The notes: a model not told the origin generated them from the sequence alone. Shown: positions 1 through 13,677, counted from the stretch's first letter. The stretch is DNA of 64,000 bases from Penium margaritaceum (GCA_023375785.1 SZWC01004688.1:91186-155185); one strand, 5' to 3'. Program-made: numbers and translations.

Positions 1-1036
1 CACATTGCCTAGGCATTGCGAGGCATTGCAAGGAATTGCCAGGCATTTCCCAGCCATTGCCACGCATTACCCAGGCAATGCCAGGCATTGCCACGCATTG
101 CGAGGCATTACCACGCATTACCCAGGCATTGCCAAGAATCATCTGGCATTACCTAGGCATTCCTAGGCATTGCTCAGGCATTGCCTAGGCATTGCCAGGC
201 ATTGCAAGGCATTGCCAGGCACTGCCAGGCATTGCTGGGGCATTGCCCAGGTATTTCCAGGCATTGCTTGGCATTGCTCCGGCATTCCCAGGTTTTGCTC
301 ACGCATTGCCCAGGCATTGTCAGGCATTTCCAGGCAGTGCTAGGCATTGCCAAGCATTGCCAGGCATTGCCCAGGCATTGCCAGGTATTGCCAGACATTG
401 CCAAGCATTACCTAGGCATTGCAAGGCATTGCTTGGCATTGCCAGGCATTACAAGGGCATTCCTAGGCATTCCCAGGCATTCTCCAGCCATTGCTAGGCA
501 TTGTCCAAGCATTGCTATGCATTGCCATGCATTACCCTGACATTGCTAGGCATTGCCTGGCATTTTCGAGGCATTGCCAGGCTTTGCCTCGGCATTTTCA
601 GGCATTGCGAGGCATCGCCCGGCATTGCTAGGCATTGCCCAGGCATTGCCAGGCATTGAAAGGTATTCCCTGGCATTGTTCAGGCAATGCCAGGCATTGC
701 CCAGGCATTGCCAGGAATTGCCAAGGCATTGCCAGGCATTGCCCTGGCATTGCCAGGTATTGCCCTGGCATTTCCTGGCATTGCCGGGCATTGCCTCACA
801 TTGCCCAGGCATTGCGAGGCATTGCCAGTCATTTCCAGGCATTGTCCAGGCATTGCCAGGCATTGCCCAGGCATTGCCATGCATTGCCATGCATTGCCCA
901 GGCATTACCAAGCATTGTCCAGGCATTTCCTGGCATTGTCCAGGCATTGCCAGGAATTCCCCAGGCGTTACCGAGACTGTGCCAGGCATTTCCCGGCATT
1001 GCCAGGCATTGCCTCGCATTGCGAGGCATTGCCAGG

Positions 1037-1611
1037 CATCGCCCAGGCATTACAAGGCATTCCATAGGCATTGCCAGGCATTGCCAGGCATTGCCAAGCA
1101 TTGCCAGGCATTGCCCGGCTTTGCCTAGGCATTGCCAGGCATTGCCCAGGCATTGCCTAGGCATTACCAGGCATTTCCCAGGTGTTGCTAGGCATTGCCA
1201 CACATTACGAGGCATTCCCAAAGCATTGCCAAGCATTCCCTAGGCATTGCCGGGCATTGCCCAGGCATTGCCAGGCATTACCCAGGCATTCTCAAGCGTT
1301 GTCCAGGCATTGCCAGGCATTTCCAAGCAGTGCCAAGCATTGCCCAAGCGTTTCCAATCATTGCCAAGCACTGCCCAGGCATTGCCCAGGCATTGCCAGG
1401 CATTCCGTGGCATTGCCTAGGCATTGCCAGGCATTGCCCAGGCATTGCGAGGCATTACCAAGCATTTCCCGGCATTGCCAGGCATTGTCCAGGCATTACC
1501 AGGCATTGCCTAGGCATTGCGAGGTATTGCCAAGAATTGCCCAGCATTGCCAGGCATTGTCCAGGCATTTCCAGGCATTGCCTAGGCATTTCCAGGCATT
1601 GTCCAGGCATT
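1037..1611 (+). repeat. Satellite module 1, copy 1
   Basis: This segment runs from the variant string GGCATCGCCCAGG to the string TGTCTAGG that precedes CCAGGGATTGCC and TTGTGAGG. The marker-to-marker distance is 574 bp. The same ordered variants, including CAAGCGTTGTCC followed by CAAGCAGTGCC about 250-280 bp in, recur in further copies of the array. The copy is preceded at about 530-640 by the string ACCCTGACATTG and by CTTTGCCTCGG. Confidence 0.75.
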
Positions 1612-2745
1612 GTCTAGGCATTGCCAGGGATTGCCAGGAATTGTGAGGCATTGCCCGGCATTGCCAGCCATTGCCAGGCATTGTCAGGCATTGCCACGCA
1701 TTGCACAGGCATTGCTAGGCGTTGCCTCGCATTTTCCGAGCATTGCCAGGCATTGCCCATGCATTGCCGAGGCATTACCGAGGCATTGCTAGGCATTGCC
1801 CAAGCATTGCTCGGCATTGCCAGGCACTGCCTAGGCATTACCAGGCATTGCCAGGCATTACCCAGGCATTGCAAGGCATTGCCTAGGCATTGCAATGCAT
1901 TGCCAGGCATTGCCCAGTCATTGTCAGGCATTGCCCAGGCATTGCCCAGGCATTGCTTAGGCATTGCCCAGGCATTGCCTGGCATTGCGTAGGCATTGCC
2001 AGGCATTGCCCAGGCATTGTCCAGGCATTGCCGAGGCATTGCCAGGCATTGTCAGGCATTGCCAAGCATTGCCCAGGCATTACCAGGCATTGCCCAGGCA
2101 TTGTGAGGCATTGTCCAGGAACTTCCGGAACATTGCCAAGCATTGCTAAGCATTGCCCAGCATTGCCAGGTGTCTGGCATTGCTAGGCATTGCAAGGTAT
2201 TGCCGAGGCATTACCAGGCATTGCCTGGCATTGCCGAGGTTTTACCGGGCATTGCCAAGGCATTGCAACGCATTGCCCTGCCATTGCCAGGCATTACCCA
2301 GGCATTTCCTGGGCATTTCCTGGCATTGCCTTGTATTGCCTAGGCATTGCCAGACATTTCCCAGGCATTTCCTGTGCATTGCCAGGCATTGCCAAGCATT
2401 TCCCAGCCATTGTGAGCCATTGTCGAGGCATTTCCAGGCATTGCCTGGCATTGCCCAGGTACTACCAAGCATTGTTGAGGCATTGCTAGGCATTGCCAGG
2501 CATTGCCCAGGCATTGCCAGGCATTGCCCAGGCATTACCAGGCATTTTCAGGCATTGCCACGCATTGCCAGGCATTGCCACGCATTGCCAGGCATTTCCC
2601 AGGCATTGCCAAGCATTGCCCAGGCATTACCTAGCGCAGCCAGGCGTTGCCTAGGCATTTCCAAGCATTACCCATGCATTGTCCAAGCATTGGCAGGCAT
2701 TTTGAAGCATTACCCGGCATTGCCAGGCATTGCAAGGCATTGCTA

Positions 2746-2807
2746 GGCATTGCATAGGCAATGCCAGGCATTGCATAGGCAATGCCAGGCATTGCATAGG
2801 CAATGCC
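2746..2807. repeat. Three tandem 20-bp perfect hairpins in the satellite
   Basis: Three exact copies lie at 2,746-2,765, 2,767-2,786 and 2,788-2,807, with a 21-bp period. Each has the arm GGCATTGC, the loop ATAG and the complementary arm GCAATGCC. The stem is 8 bp with no mismatch, unlike the bulk of the array where central bases mismatch. The related site at 25,553-25,593 has two copies, one perfect and one with a single changed base. Confidence 0.85.
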
Positions 2808-5076
2808 AGGCATTGCCTAGCATTGTCCAAGCATTGCCAGGCATTGCCCAAGCATTGCCAGGCATTGCCTTGCATTGCCCAGGCATTACTAGGCATTGCC
2901 CAGGCATTGCCCGGCATTGCGAGGTATTGCCAGGCATTCCCAAGGCATTACCAGGCATTGCAAGGCATTACCCAGGCATTGCAAGGCATTGCCAGGCATT
3001 TCCCACGCATTGTCTGGCATTGCCCAGGCATTCCCACGCATTGCCAGGCAATTCCAAGGCATTTCTAGGAATTACCTAGGCATTGCTAGGCATTGTCCAG
3101 GCATTGCCAGGCATTGCCGAAGCATTGCAAGGCATTGCCAGGCATTACCAAGGCATTGCTAAGCATTTCCAGGCATTGTCCAGGCATTGCCAAGCATTGC
3201 CCAGGCATTGACCAGGCATTGCCAGGCATTGACCAGGCATTGCAAGGCATTGCCAGGCATTGACCAGGCATTGCCAGGCATTGCCAAGCATTGCCGAGGC
3301 ATTGCCAGGCATTGCCACCCATTGCCAGGCATTGCCCAGGCATTGCCAAGCATTGCCAAGCATTGCCCAGGCATTCCCAGGCATTGCCCATGCATTGCCC
3401 AGGCATTGCCAAGGATTCCCTAAGCATTGCCAGGCATTGCCGGGCATTATCCAAGCATTCCCAGGCGTTGCCAGGAATTTCCAGGCATTGCCCAGGTATT
3501 GCGAGGCATTGCCCATGCATTACCAAGCATTGCCTGGCATTGCCCAGGCACTCCCACGCATTGCCTAAGCAATGCCAAGCATTATTAGGGAATGGCAGGC
3601 ATTGCCAGGCATTGCTGAGGCATATCTAGGCGTTGCCCAGGCATTGCCTATCATTGTCTGGCATTGCCTAGGCATTTCCAGGAATTTCCCAGGCATTTAG
3701 AGGCATTTCGAGGCAATGCCCAGCATTGCCAGGCATTGTACAGGCAATGCCAGGCATTGCTTGGCATTGTCCGGGCATTGCTGGGAATTGCCCAGGCATT
3801 GCAGGGAATTGCCATACATTGCCCACACATTGCTAGGCATTTCCCTGGCATTGCCAGGCATTGCGAGGCATTTCCAAGCATTACCTAGGCATTACCAGGC
3901 ATTGCCAGGCATTACCCAGGTATTGCAAGGTATTGCCTAGGCATTGCCAGGCATTGCCAAGCATTACCCAGGCATTGTCCAAGCATTGCCAGGCATTGTC
4001 CAGGCATTGCCAGGCATTGTCGAGGCATTGCCAGGCATTGCTAAGCATTGCCTCTCGTTGCCAGTCATTCCCACGCATTTCTCAGGCACTTCCCAGGCAT
4101 TGCCAGGCATTGCTAGGCATTGCTAGGCATTGCCGGGCATTGCCAAGCATTGCTTAGGCATTGCCAGGCATTTGAAGGCACTGCCAGGCATTGCCCAGGC
4201 ATTGCCAGGCATTACCCGGGCATTGCCAGGCATTGCAATGCATTACCCAGGCATTGTGAGGCATGGCCTGGCATTACCTAGGCATTTTCAGGCATTAATC
4301 AGGCATTGTCCAGGCATTTCCAGGCATTGCAAGGCATTGCCTAGGCATTTCAAGGCATTGCCCAGGCATTGCCAGGCATTACCCAGGCATTGCCAAGCAT
4401 GGCCTGGCGTTGCCCAGGCATTGCCAGGAATTGTCCAGGCATTGCCATGCATTTCCAGGCATTGCCAAGAATTTCCTAGGCATTGCCAGGCATTACCTGG
4501 CATTGCCAAGCATTGTTTGGCATTGTTTAGCATTGCCAGGAATTTCAAGGCATTACCCTGAAATTGCTAGGCATTTCCTGACATTGCCGAGGCATTGCCA
4601 TGCTTTGCCTCGGCATTGCCTGGCATTGCGAGGCATCGCACGGCATTGCCAGGCATTGCCCTGGCATTGCCAAGCATTGCTAGGCATTGCCCAGGCGTTG
4701 CCAGGCATTGCCAGGCATTACCAGGCATTGCCTGGCATTGCCCAGGCATTGCCAGACATTGCCACGCATTACCAAGGCATTGCCACGCATTGCCAAGGCA
4801 TTGCCATGCATTTCCCTGGCATTGCGAGGCATTGCCTTGCATTGCCAGGCATTGCCTCGCATTACCCAGGCATTGCGGGGCATTGCAAGTCATTTCCTGG
4901 CATTACCCAGGCATTGCCAGGCATTGCCATGCATTGCCCAGGCATTGCAAGGCATTGTCCAGGCGTTGCCTGGCATTGTCCAGGCATTGCTAGGCATTGC
5001 CAGGCATTGGCAAGGCATTGCCAGGCATTGCCCGGCATTGCCAGGCATTGCCTTGCATTGCGAGGCATTGCCAGGC

Positions 5077-5645
5077 ATCGCCCAGGCATTACAAGGCATT
5101 GCATAGGCATTGCCAGTCATTGCCTTGCATTCCCAGGCATTGCCAGGCACTACCAGGCATTGCCTAGGCATTGCCAGGCATTGCCCAGGCATTGCCTAGG
5201 CATTACCAGGCATTTCATAGGCGTTGCCAGGCATTGGCATTACGAGGCATTCCCAGGCATTGCCAAGCATTGTGCAAGCATTGCCAGGCATTGTCCAGGC
5301 ATTGCTAGGCAATGCCCGGGCATTGTCAAGCATTGCCCAAGCCTTGCCAAGCATTGCCAAGCAATTCCAGACATTGCCCAAGCATTTCCAAGAATTGTTG
5401 CGCATTGCCCATGCATTCCCAGGCATTGCCAGGCATTTCCTAGCATGGCCTAGGCATTTCGAGGCATTGCCCAGGCATTGCGAGGCATTACCAGTGATTG
5501 CCCGGCATTGCCAGGCATTGTCAAGGCATTGCCAGGCATTGCCCAGGCATTGCGAGGCATTGCCAGGCATTGCCCGGCATTGTCATGCATTGTCCAGGGA
5601 TTGCTTGGCATTGCCTAGGCATTTCCACACATTACTCAGGCATTG
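5077..5645 (+). repeat. Satellite module 1, copy 2
   Basis: This copy runs from GGCATCGCCC to TGTCTAGG over 568 bp. It ends the 4.0-kb module 4 block and leads into a module 3 copy that starts near 5,863. Confidence 0.7.
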
Positions 5646-5862
5646 TCTAGGCATTGCAAGGGATTGCCAGGCATTGTGAGGCATTGCCCGGCATTGCCAG
5701 GCATTGCCAGGCATTGTTAGGCATTGCCAGGCATTGCAGAGGCATTGCTAGGCATTGCCAGGTATTTCCCAGGCATTGCCAGGCATTGCCCAGGCATTGC
5801 TAGGCATTGCCCAGGCATTTCCAGGCATTGCCAGGCGTTGCCAGGCATTGCCCAGTCAGTAC

Positions 5863-6765
5863 TAGGCATTGCCAGGCATTACCCAGGCATTTCAAGGCAT
5901 TGCGGAGGCATTGCCAGGCATTGCCAAGCATTGCCAGGCATTGCCCAGGCATTGCCAGGCATTGCCAAGGCATTTCCAGGCATTGCCGGGCATTGCCACG
6001 CATTGCCAGGCATTGTCCAGGAATTGCCAGGCATTGCCAGGCATTACCCAGGCATTACCAGGCATTGGCAAGCATTGGCTAGGCATTGCCAGGCAATGCC
6101 AGGCATTGCGAGGCATTGCTAGGCATTACCAGGCATTGCCTGTGTATTGTTAGGCATTGTCACGCATTGCCCAAGCATTGCCTGTGCATTTCCAGGCATT
6201 GCCAGGCATCGCCAGGCATTGCTAGGCATTGCCCAGGAATTGCCAGGCATTGCCCAGGCTTTGCCAGGCATTACCTAGGCATTGCCAGGCACTGGCCAGA
6301 ATTTCCAGGCATTGCCAGGCATTGCCAGGCATTGCACAGGCAATGCCAGGCATTGCTTGGCATTGTCCAGGCATTGCCAGGCATTGTCATGCATTGCCCA
6401 GGCATTGCTAGGCATTGCCGAGGCATTGCCAGGCATTGCGAGGCATTTCCAGGCATTGCCTAGGCATTACGAGGCATTGCCAGGCATTACCCAGGCATTG
6501 CAAGGCATGGCCTAGGCATTGCCAGGCATTGCCAGGCATTGCCCAGGCATTGTCAGGCATTTCTAGGCACTGCCCAAGCATTGCCAGGCATTGCCCAGGC
6601 ATTACCAGGCATTGTCTAGTCATTGCCAGGCATTGCTAGGTACTGCCACGCGTTACCAAGCATTGCTAGGCATTGCCCCGGCATTGCCAGGTATTGCCAG
6701 GCATTGCCCAGGTGTTGCCAGGCATTGCTTGGCATTACTCAGGCATTCCCAGGCATTGCTCAGGC
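5863..6765 (+). repeat. Satellite module 3, copy 1
   Basis: The copy starts at the string CAGTCAGTACTAGG (CAGTCACTACTAGG in other copies). It continues through a TGTGTATTG string near 6,143 and CAGGCAATGCC followed by CTTGGCATTGTCC near 6,337, and ends with TGGCATTACTCAGG and GCTCAGG near 6,730-6,765. The same order recurs near 10,894, 13,678, 22,141, 28,647 and 34,115. Confidence 0.65.
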
Positions 6766-7842
6766 ATTGCCCAGGCATTGCTTGGCATTGCTAGGCATAA
6801 CTATGCATTGCCAGGCAATACCACGCAATGGCCAGGCATTGCCAGGCATTACAAGGAATTACCAGGCATTGCCCAGGCATTGCCAGGCATTACCCAGGCA
6901 TTGCATTGCTAGGCATTGCGAGGCATAGCCACGCATTATCCAAGCATTGCTAGGCTTTGCCTGGCATTACCTAGGCATTCCAGGGCATTGCTCAGGCATT
7001 GCCCAGCCATTGCCAGGCATTGCAAGGCATTGCCAGGCACTGCCAGGCATTGCCAGGCATTGCCGGGGCATTGCCAGGCATTACCCAGGTATTGCCAAGC
7101 ATTGCCTGGCATTACTCAGGCTTTCCCAGGCATTGCTCAGGCATTTCCTAGCCATTGCCAGGCATTGCCAGGCAATGCTAGGCATTACCAAGCAATGCCA
7201 GGCATTTCCCATGCATTGCTAGGTATTGCCAAGCATTGCCTAGGCATTGCCAGGCATTGCTTGGCATTGCCAGGCATTACCAAGGTATTGCTAGGCGTTC
7301 CCAAACATTCTCCAGGCATTGCCAGGCATTGCCCAAGTATTTCCAAGCATTGCCAGGCACTACCCTGACATTGCTAGGCATTGCCTGGCATTGCCCAGGC
7401 ATTGCCAGGCTTTGCCTCGGCATTGCCAGGTATTGCGAGGCATCGCCCGGCATTGCTAGGCATTGCCCAAACATTGCCAGGCATCGCCAGGCGTTGCTTG
7501 GCATTGCCCAAGCATTGCTAGGCATTGCCCAGGCATTGCCAAGAATTGCCAAGGCATTGCCAGCCATTGCCCTTGCATTGCTAGGCATTGCCTCGCATTG
7601 CCAGTCATTGCCTCGCATTGCCCAGGCATTGCAAGGCATTGCCAGTCATTTCATGGCATCGTCCAGGCATTACTAGGCATTTCTAGGCATTGCCATGCAT
7701 TTTCTAGGCATTGCCAGGCATTGCCTAGGCATTTCCTGGCATTGTCAAGGCATTGCCAGGAGTTCTCCAAGCGTTTCCCAGACTGTGCCAGGCATTGCCC
7801 GGCATTGCTAGGCATTGCCTCGCATTGCGAGGCATTGCCAGG

Positions 7843-8406
7843 CATCGCCCAGGCATTACATGGCATTGCATAGACATTGCCAGGCATTGCCTTGCGTTGC
7901 CAGGCATTGCCTGGCATTGCCAGGAATTGCCAGGCATTGCCCGGCATTGCCCAGGCATTGCCTAGGTATTACCAGGCATTTCCTAGGCATTGCAAGGCAT
8001 TGCGAGGCATTGCCCAGGCATTTCCAAGCATTGCCCAGGCATTGCCAGGTATTTCCCAGGCATTACCAGGCATTGCCCAGGCATTGTCATTCGTTGTCCA
8101 GGCATTGCCAGGCATTGCCAAGCAGTGCCATGGATTGCCCAAGCATTTCCAGGCATTGCCAAGCACTGCCCAGGCATTGCCCAGGCATTGCCAGGTATTT
8201 CCTGGCATTGCCTAGGCATTGCCAGGCATTGCCCAGGCATTGCGAGGCATTACCAAGCATTGCCCGGAATTGCCAGGCATTGTCCAGGCATTGCCAGGCA
8301 TTGCGCAGGCATTCCGAGGCATTGCCATGCATTGCCCGGCATTGCCAGGCATTGTTCAGGCATTTCCAGCCATTGCCTAGGCATTTCCAGGCATTGCCCA
8401 GGCATT
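7843..8406 (+). repeat. Satellite module 1, copy 3
   Basis: The GGCATCGCCC to TGTCTAGG distance is 563 bp, and CAAGCAGTGCC lies about 280 bp in. The copy is preceded at about 7,362 by ACCCTGACATTG and by CTTTGCCTCGG. The distance from the previous TGTCTAGG marker (5,645) is about 2.76 kb, one of the recurrent periods of the array. Confidence 0.7.
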
Positions 8407-9703
8407 GTCTAGGTATTTCCAGGGATTGCCAGTTATTGTGAGGCATTGCCCGGCATTGCCAGGAATTGCCATCCATTGCCAGGCATTGTCAGGCATTGCC
8501 ACGCATTGCAAAGGTATTGCTAGGCATTGCCTCGCATTTTCCGAGCATTGCCAGGCATTGCCTAGGCATTGTCCAGGCATTGCTAGGCATTGCCGAGGCA
8601 TTGCTAGGCATTGTCCAGGCATTGTCAGGCATTGCAAGGCATTGCCCACACATTACCAGGCATTGCCAGGCATTACCCAGGCATTGCAAGGCATTGCCTA
8701 GGCATTGCCAGGCATTGCCAAGCATTGCCAGGCATCGCCCAGGCATTGTCAAGCATTGCCCAAGCATTGCCCAGGAATTTCCAGGCATTGCCCAAGCATT
8801 TCCAGGCATTGCCGAGGCATTGCCAAGCATTGCCACGCATTGCCAGGCATTGTCTAGGCATTGCTAGGCATTGCCAGGCGTTGCCCAGGCATTGCCAAGC
8901 ATTGCTTAGACATTCCCAAGCATTGCCAGGCATTGCGAGGCATTGCTAGGCATTACCAGGCATTGTGCGTGCATTGCCAGGCGTTTCTAAGCGTTGCCCA
9001 AGCATTGCCCTTCAATTGCCACGCATTGCCAGGCATCGCCAGGCATTGCCAGGAATTACCCAGGCATTACCAGGCATTTCCTAGGCATCGCAAGGTATTG
9101 CCGGGCATTGCCCAGGCATTGCTAGGCATTGCCCACGTATTGCCAGGCATTGCCTGGCATTACCCAGGCATTCCGAGGCATTGCTCAGGCATTGTCCAGG
9201 CATTGCTAGGCATTGCCTGGCATTCCTAGGCATTTCAAGGCATTGTCTTGGCATTGCCAGGCATTGGCAAGCATTGCCTAGGCATTGCAACGCATTACCC
9301 AGGCATTGCCTGGCATTGCCTGGCATTGCTTGGCATTTCCCAGGCATTGCCAAGCATTTCCTAGGCATTTCCAGGCTCTGCCAGGCATTGCGTAAGCATT
9401 GCCACGCATTGCCCAGGTATTACCAGGTGTTACCTGGCATTGTCCACGCATTCCCAGGCATTGCTTGGGCATTGCCTAGGCATTGCCAGGCAATGCGAGG
9501 CATTGCTAGGCATTCGGAGGCATTGCCCGTACATTGCCAAGCATTGCCAAGCATTGCATAGGCATTGCCGGGAATAGCCAGGCATTGCCAGGCATTTCCC
9601 AGGCATTGCAAGGCATTGCGAAGCATTGACAAGGCATTACTTGGTATTGCCATGCATTGCCCAGGCATTGCTAGGCATTGCCCAGGCATTGCCACGTATT
9701 AGC

Positions 9704-10760
9704 TTGGCAATGCCTAACAATGCCTGGCAATGCCTGGCAATACTGAGGCATTCCTTTGCATTGCCGAGGCATTGCCAAGCTTTGTCTCGGTATTGCCAGG
9801 CATTGCCAGGCATTGTCAGGCATTGCCAGGCATTGACAGGCATCGCCAGGCATTGCTAGGCATTGCCCAAGCATTGCTAGGCATTACCAGGCATTACCTT
9901 GCATTACCCAGGCATTCCCAGGCATTGCCCAGGCATTCCGAGGCACTGCCATGCATTGCCCAGGCATTCCGAGGCATTGCCCTGGCATTGCCAGGAATTG
10001 CTTGGCATTGTCCAGGCATTGCCAGGCATTGCCAGGCATTTCCCGGCATTGCCCAGGCATTGTGAGGCATTGCCCAGGCATTTCCAAGCATAGCCAGGCA
10101 TTGCCTAGGCATAGCAAGGCATTGCCTAGGTATTGTTAGGCATTGTAAGGCCTTGCTAGGCATTGCCTAGGCATTCCCAGGCATTGCCTAGCATTGCCCA
10201 CGCATTGAAAGGCATTGCCCAGGCATTGCCTGGCATTACCCAGGCATTTTCAGGCATTGCCGAGGCATTGCCAAGCATTGCCATGCATTACCCAGGCATT
10301 GCCTCGCATTGCATAGACAATGCCAGGCATTGCCAAGCATTGCCGGGCATTGCCAGGCATTGCCCAGGCATTGCCAGGCATTGCCTGGCATTGCCCAAGC
10401 ATTGCTAGGCATGGCTCAGGCATAGCCAAGCATTGCCAGGCATAGCCTGGCATTGCCCAGGCATTGCTAGGCATTTCCCTGGCATTGCCAGACATTGCCA
10501 GGCATTTCCAAGCATTGCTAGGCATTGCCAGGCATTGTAAGGCATTACCCAGGCATTGCCATGCATTGCCAGGCATGGCCTGGCATTGCCTAGGCATTAC
10601 CAGGCATTGCCCAGGCATTGCCCGGCATTGCCAGGCATTGCGAGGCATTGCCCAGGCATTGCCAGGCATTGCCCAGGCATTGCCAAGCATTGCCAAGGTA
10701 TTGCAAGGCATTGTCCAGGCATTGCCCAGGCATTGCCAAGAATTTCCCAGGCATTAGTAG
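9704..10760 (+). repeat. Satellite module 2, copy 1, with inverted run
   Basis: The copy opens with a short run of units in reversed orientation (GGCAATGCC, with the marker CCTAACAATGCC, about 9,704-9,751). This is followed by CAAGCTTTGTCTCGG near 9,776, the string GGCATGGCTCAGG near 10,409 and ATTAGTAGG at 10,753. The distance from CTAACAA to ATGGCT is 697 bp. Confidence 0.7.
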
Positions 10761-10893
10761 GCATTGCCCAGGCATTGCCTGGCATTGCCAAGCATTGTCA
10801 GGCATTGCCAGGCATTTCCCAGGCATTGCCAAGCATTGCCCAGGCATTGATCGGCATTGTCCAGGCATTGCCAGGCATTGCTAGGCATTGCCC

Positions 10894-11760
10894 AGTCACT
10901 ACTAGGCATTGCCAGGCATTACCCAGGCATTTCAAGGCATTGCCCAGGCATTGCTAGGCATTGCCAAGCATTGCCAGGCATTGCCGAGGCATTGCCAGGC
11001 ATTGCCACGCATTGCCACGCATTACCAGGCATTGTCCAGGCATTGCCAGGCATTTCCAGGAATTACCAGGCATTGCCAAGCATTGCCTAGGCTTTGCCAG
11101 GCATTACCAGGAATTGCGAGGCATTGCTAGGCATTACCAGGCATTGCCGTGTATTGCCAGGCATTCTGAGGCATTGCCCAAGCATTTCCCGTGCATTGCC
11201 AGGCATTGCCAGGCATCGCGAGGCATTGCCCAGGCATTGCCAGGCATTGCCCAGGCATTGCCAGCCATTACCCAGGCATTGCCAGGCATTGCCAAGAATT
11301 GCCAGGCATTTCCAGGCATTATTAGGCATTGCCAGGCATTCTACAGGCAATGCCAGGCATTTCTTGGCATTTTCCAGGCATTGCCAGGAATTGCCAAGCA
11401 TTGTCATGCATTCCCCACGCATTGCTAGGCATTGCCGAGGCATTGCCAGGCATTGTGAGGCATTTCTAGGCATTGCCTAGGCATGACTAGGCATTTCCAA
11501 GCATTACCCAGGCATTGTAAGGCATTGCCTAGGCATTGCCAGGTAATGCCAGGCATTGCCCAGGCATTGTCAAGCATTGCCAGGCATTGCCCAGGCATTA
11601 CCAGGCATTTTCGCAGCATTGCCAGGCATTGCCAGGTATTGCCACGCGTTGCCACACATTGCCATGCATTTCCCAGGCATTGCCAGGTATTGCGAGGCAT
11701 TGCCCAGGTGTTGCCAGGCATTGCCTGGCATGAGTCAAGCATTCCCAGGCATTGCTGAGG
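10894..11760 (+). repeat. Satellite module 3, copy 2
   Basis: The copy opens with CAGTCACTACTAGG and then has CGTGTATTGCC near 11,147, ACAGGCAATGCC near 11,342 and the GTGTTGCC string near 11,708. The order matches the copy at 5,863. It lies directly after module 2 copy 1, about 140 bp past ATTAGTAGG. Confidence 0.65.
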
Positions 11761-12510
11761 CATTGCTAGGCATTGCCAGGCATTGCTCAGACATTTCTTG
11801 GCATTGCTAGGCATTGTTAGGCATTCCCAGGCAATGCCACGCATTGCACAGGCATTGCCAGGCATTGCAAGGAATTGCCAGGCATTGCCTAGGCATTGCC
11901 AGGCATTACCCAGGCATTGCCAGGCATTGCCAAGAAATTTGAGGCATTGCCACGCATTACCCAGGCATTGCCAGGCATTTCCAGGCAATGCCTGGCATTC
12001 CTAGGCATTTCAAGGCATTGCCCCGGCATTGCCAGGCATTGGCAGGCATTGCCCAGCCATTGCAACGCATTACCCACGCATTGCCTGGCATTGCCTGGCA
12101 TGGCCTGGCATTTCCGAGGCATTGCCAAGCATTTCCCAGGCATTTCCAGGCATTGCCAAGCATTGCCGAAGCATTGCCACGCATTGCCCAAGCATTGCCA
12201 CGCATTGCCCAGGTATAACGAGGTATTACCTGGCATTACCCACGCATTCCCGGGCATCGTTTGGGCATTGCCTAGGCATTGCCAGGAATGCGAGGCATTG
12301 CTAGGCATTGCCAGGCATTGCCCATACATTTCCAAGCATTGCCAAGCATTGCCAAGCACTGCATAGGCATTGATAGGAATTGCTAGGCATTGCTAGGCAT
12401 TGCCCAGGCATTGCAAGGCATTTCCAAGCATTGACAAGGCATTACTTGGTATTGCCATGCATTGCCCAGGCATTTCTAGGCATTGCCCAGGAATTACCAT
12501 GCATTATTCT

Positions 12511-13526
12511 GGCAATGCCTAACAATGCCTGGCAATGCCTGGCAATGCCTGGCAATACTTAGGCATTGCTTTGCATTGCCGAGGCATTGCCAAGCTTTGT
12601 CTCGGTATTGCCAGGCATTGCCAGGCATTGACAGGCATTGCTAGGCATTGTCCAAGAATTGCTAGGCATTATTAGGCATTGCTTGGCATTACCCAGGCAT
12701 TCCCAAGCATTGCCGAGGCATTACGAGGCATTGCCAGGCATTGCCCAGGAATTCCGGGGCATTGTCCTGGCATTGCCAGGAATTTCTTGGCATTGCCCAG
12801 GCATTGCCAGGCATTTCCCGGCATTGTCCAGGCATTTTGAGGCATTGCCCAAGTATTTCCAGGCATAGCCAGGCATTGCCCAGGCATTGCCTAGCATTGC
12901 CCAGGCATTGAAAGGCATTGCCAGGCATTGCCTGGCATTACCCAGGCATTTCCGGGCATTGCCGAGGCATTGCCACGCATTGCCAGGCATTGTCCAGGCA
13001 TTGCCTAGCATTGCATAGATAATGCCAGGCATTGCCAAGCATTGCCAGGCATTGCCAGGAATTGCCCAGGCATTACCGGGCATTGCCTGGCATTGCCCAA
13101 GCATTGCTAGGCATGGCTCAGGCATTGCCAAGCATTGCCACGCATAGCTTGGTATTCCCCAAGCATTGCCGGGTATTTCCCTGGCATTGCAAGGAATTGC
13201 CCAGGGATTGCCAGGCATTTCCAAGCATTACTAGGCATTGCTAGGCATTGTAAGGCATTTCCCACGCATTGCCATGCATTGCCAAGCATGCCCAGGCATT
13301 GCCTAGGCATTACCAGGCATTGCCCAGGCGTTGCCCGGCATTGCAAGGCATTGCCTGGCATTGCCAGACATTGCCCAGGCATTGCGAGGCAGTGTCCAGG
13401 TATTGCCGGGCATTGTCCACGCATTGCCCACGCATTGCCAAGAACTGCCCAGGCATTGCCAAGCATTGCCTAGGCATTGCCAGGCATAGCCAGGCATTCT
13501 CCAAGCATTGCCTAGGCATTAGTAGG
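12511..13526 (+). repeat. Satellite module 2, copy 2, with inverted run
   Basis: The inverted run at 12,511-12,560 has five GGCAATGCC-type units including CCTAACAATGCC. CAAGCTTTGTCTCGG follows near 12,590, ATGGCTCAGG is at 13,113 and ATTAGTAGG at 13,518. The distance from CTAACAA to ATGGCT is 594 bp, the shortest of the six copies, so about 60-120 bp is missing relative to the others. Confidence 0.7.
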
Positions 13527-13677
13527 CATTGCCCAGGCGTTGCCAGGTATTGCCAAGCATTGTCAGGCATTGCCGGGCATTGCCAGGCATTACCAGGCAT
13601 TGCCCAGGCATTGCTACACCATGCCGAGGCATTGCTAGGCATTGCCCAGGCATTGCCAGGCATTGCCAGGCATTACC

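Larger units (their letters stand above)
1611..5645 (+). repeat. Satellite module 4 (about 4.0 kb), copy 1
   Basis: This block begins at the TGTCTAGG marker and carries, in order, GGTGTCTGGC at 2,169, a hairpin triplet at 2,746-2,807, ATTATTAGGG at 3,581, ATATCTAGGCGTTGCC near 3,623, ACCCTGAAATTG near 4,552 and GGCATCGCCC at 5,075, ending at the next TGTCTAGG marker (5,645). The same order is found at 24,606-28,438. The two copies are therefore homologous higher-order units about 23 kb apart. Confidence 0.65.

Noticed and set aside
4410-5453. 347-codon plus-strand open frame in the 10-bp satellite, and similar ones such as 16,503-17,375 (+) and 42,092-43,114 (-)
   Set aside because: They translate only as cycling strings of the PGIARHCQALPRHC or MPGNAWQCLA type. 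The unit has no stop except when its CTAGG variant falls in frame, so long frames appear on both strands by chance.
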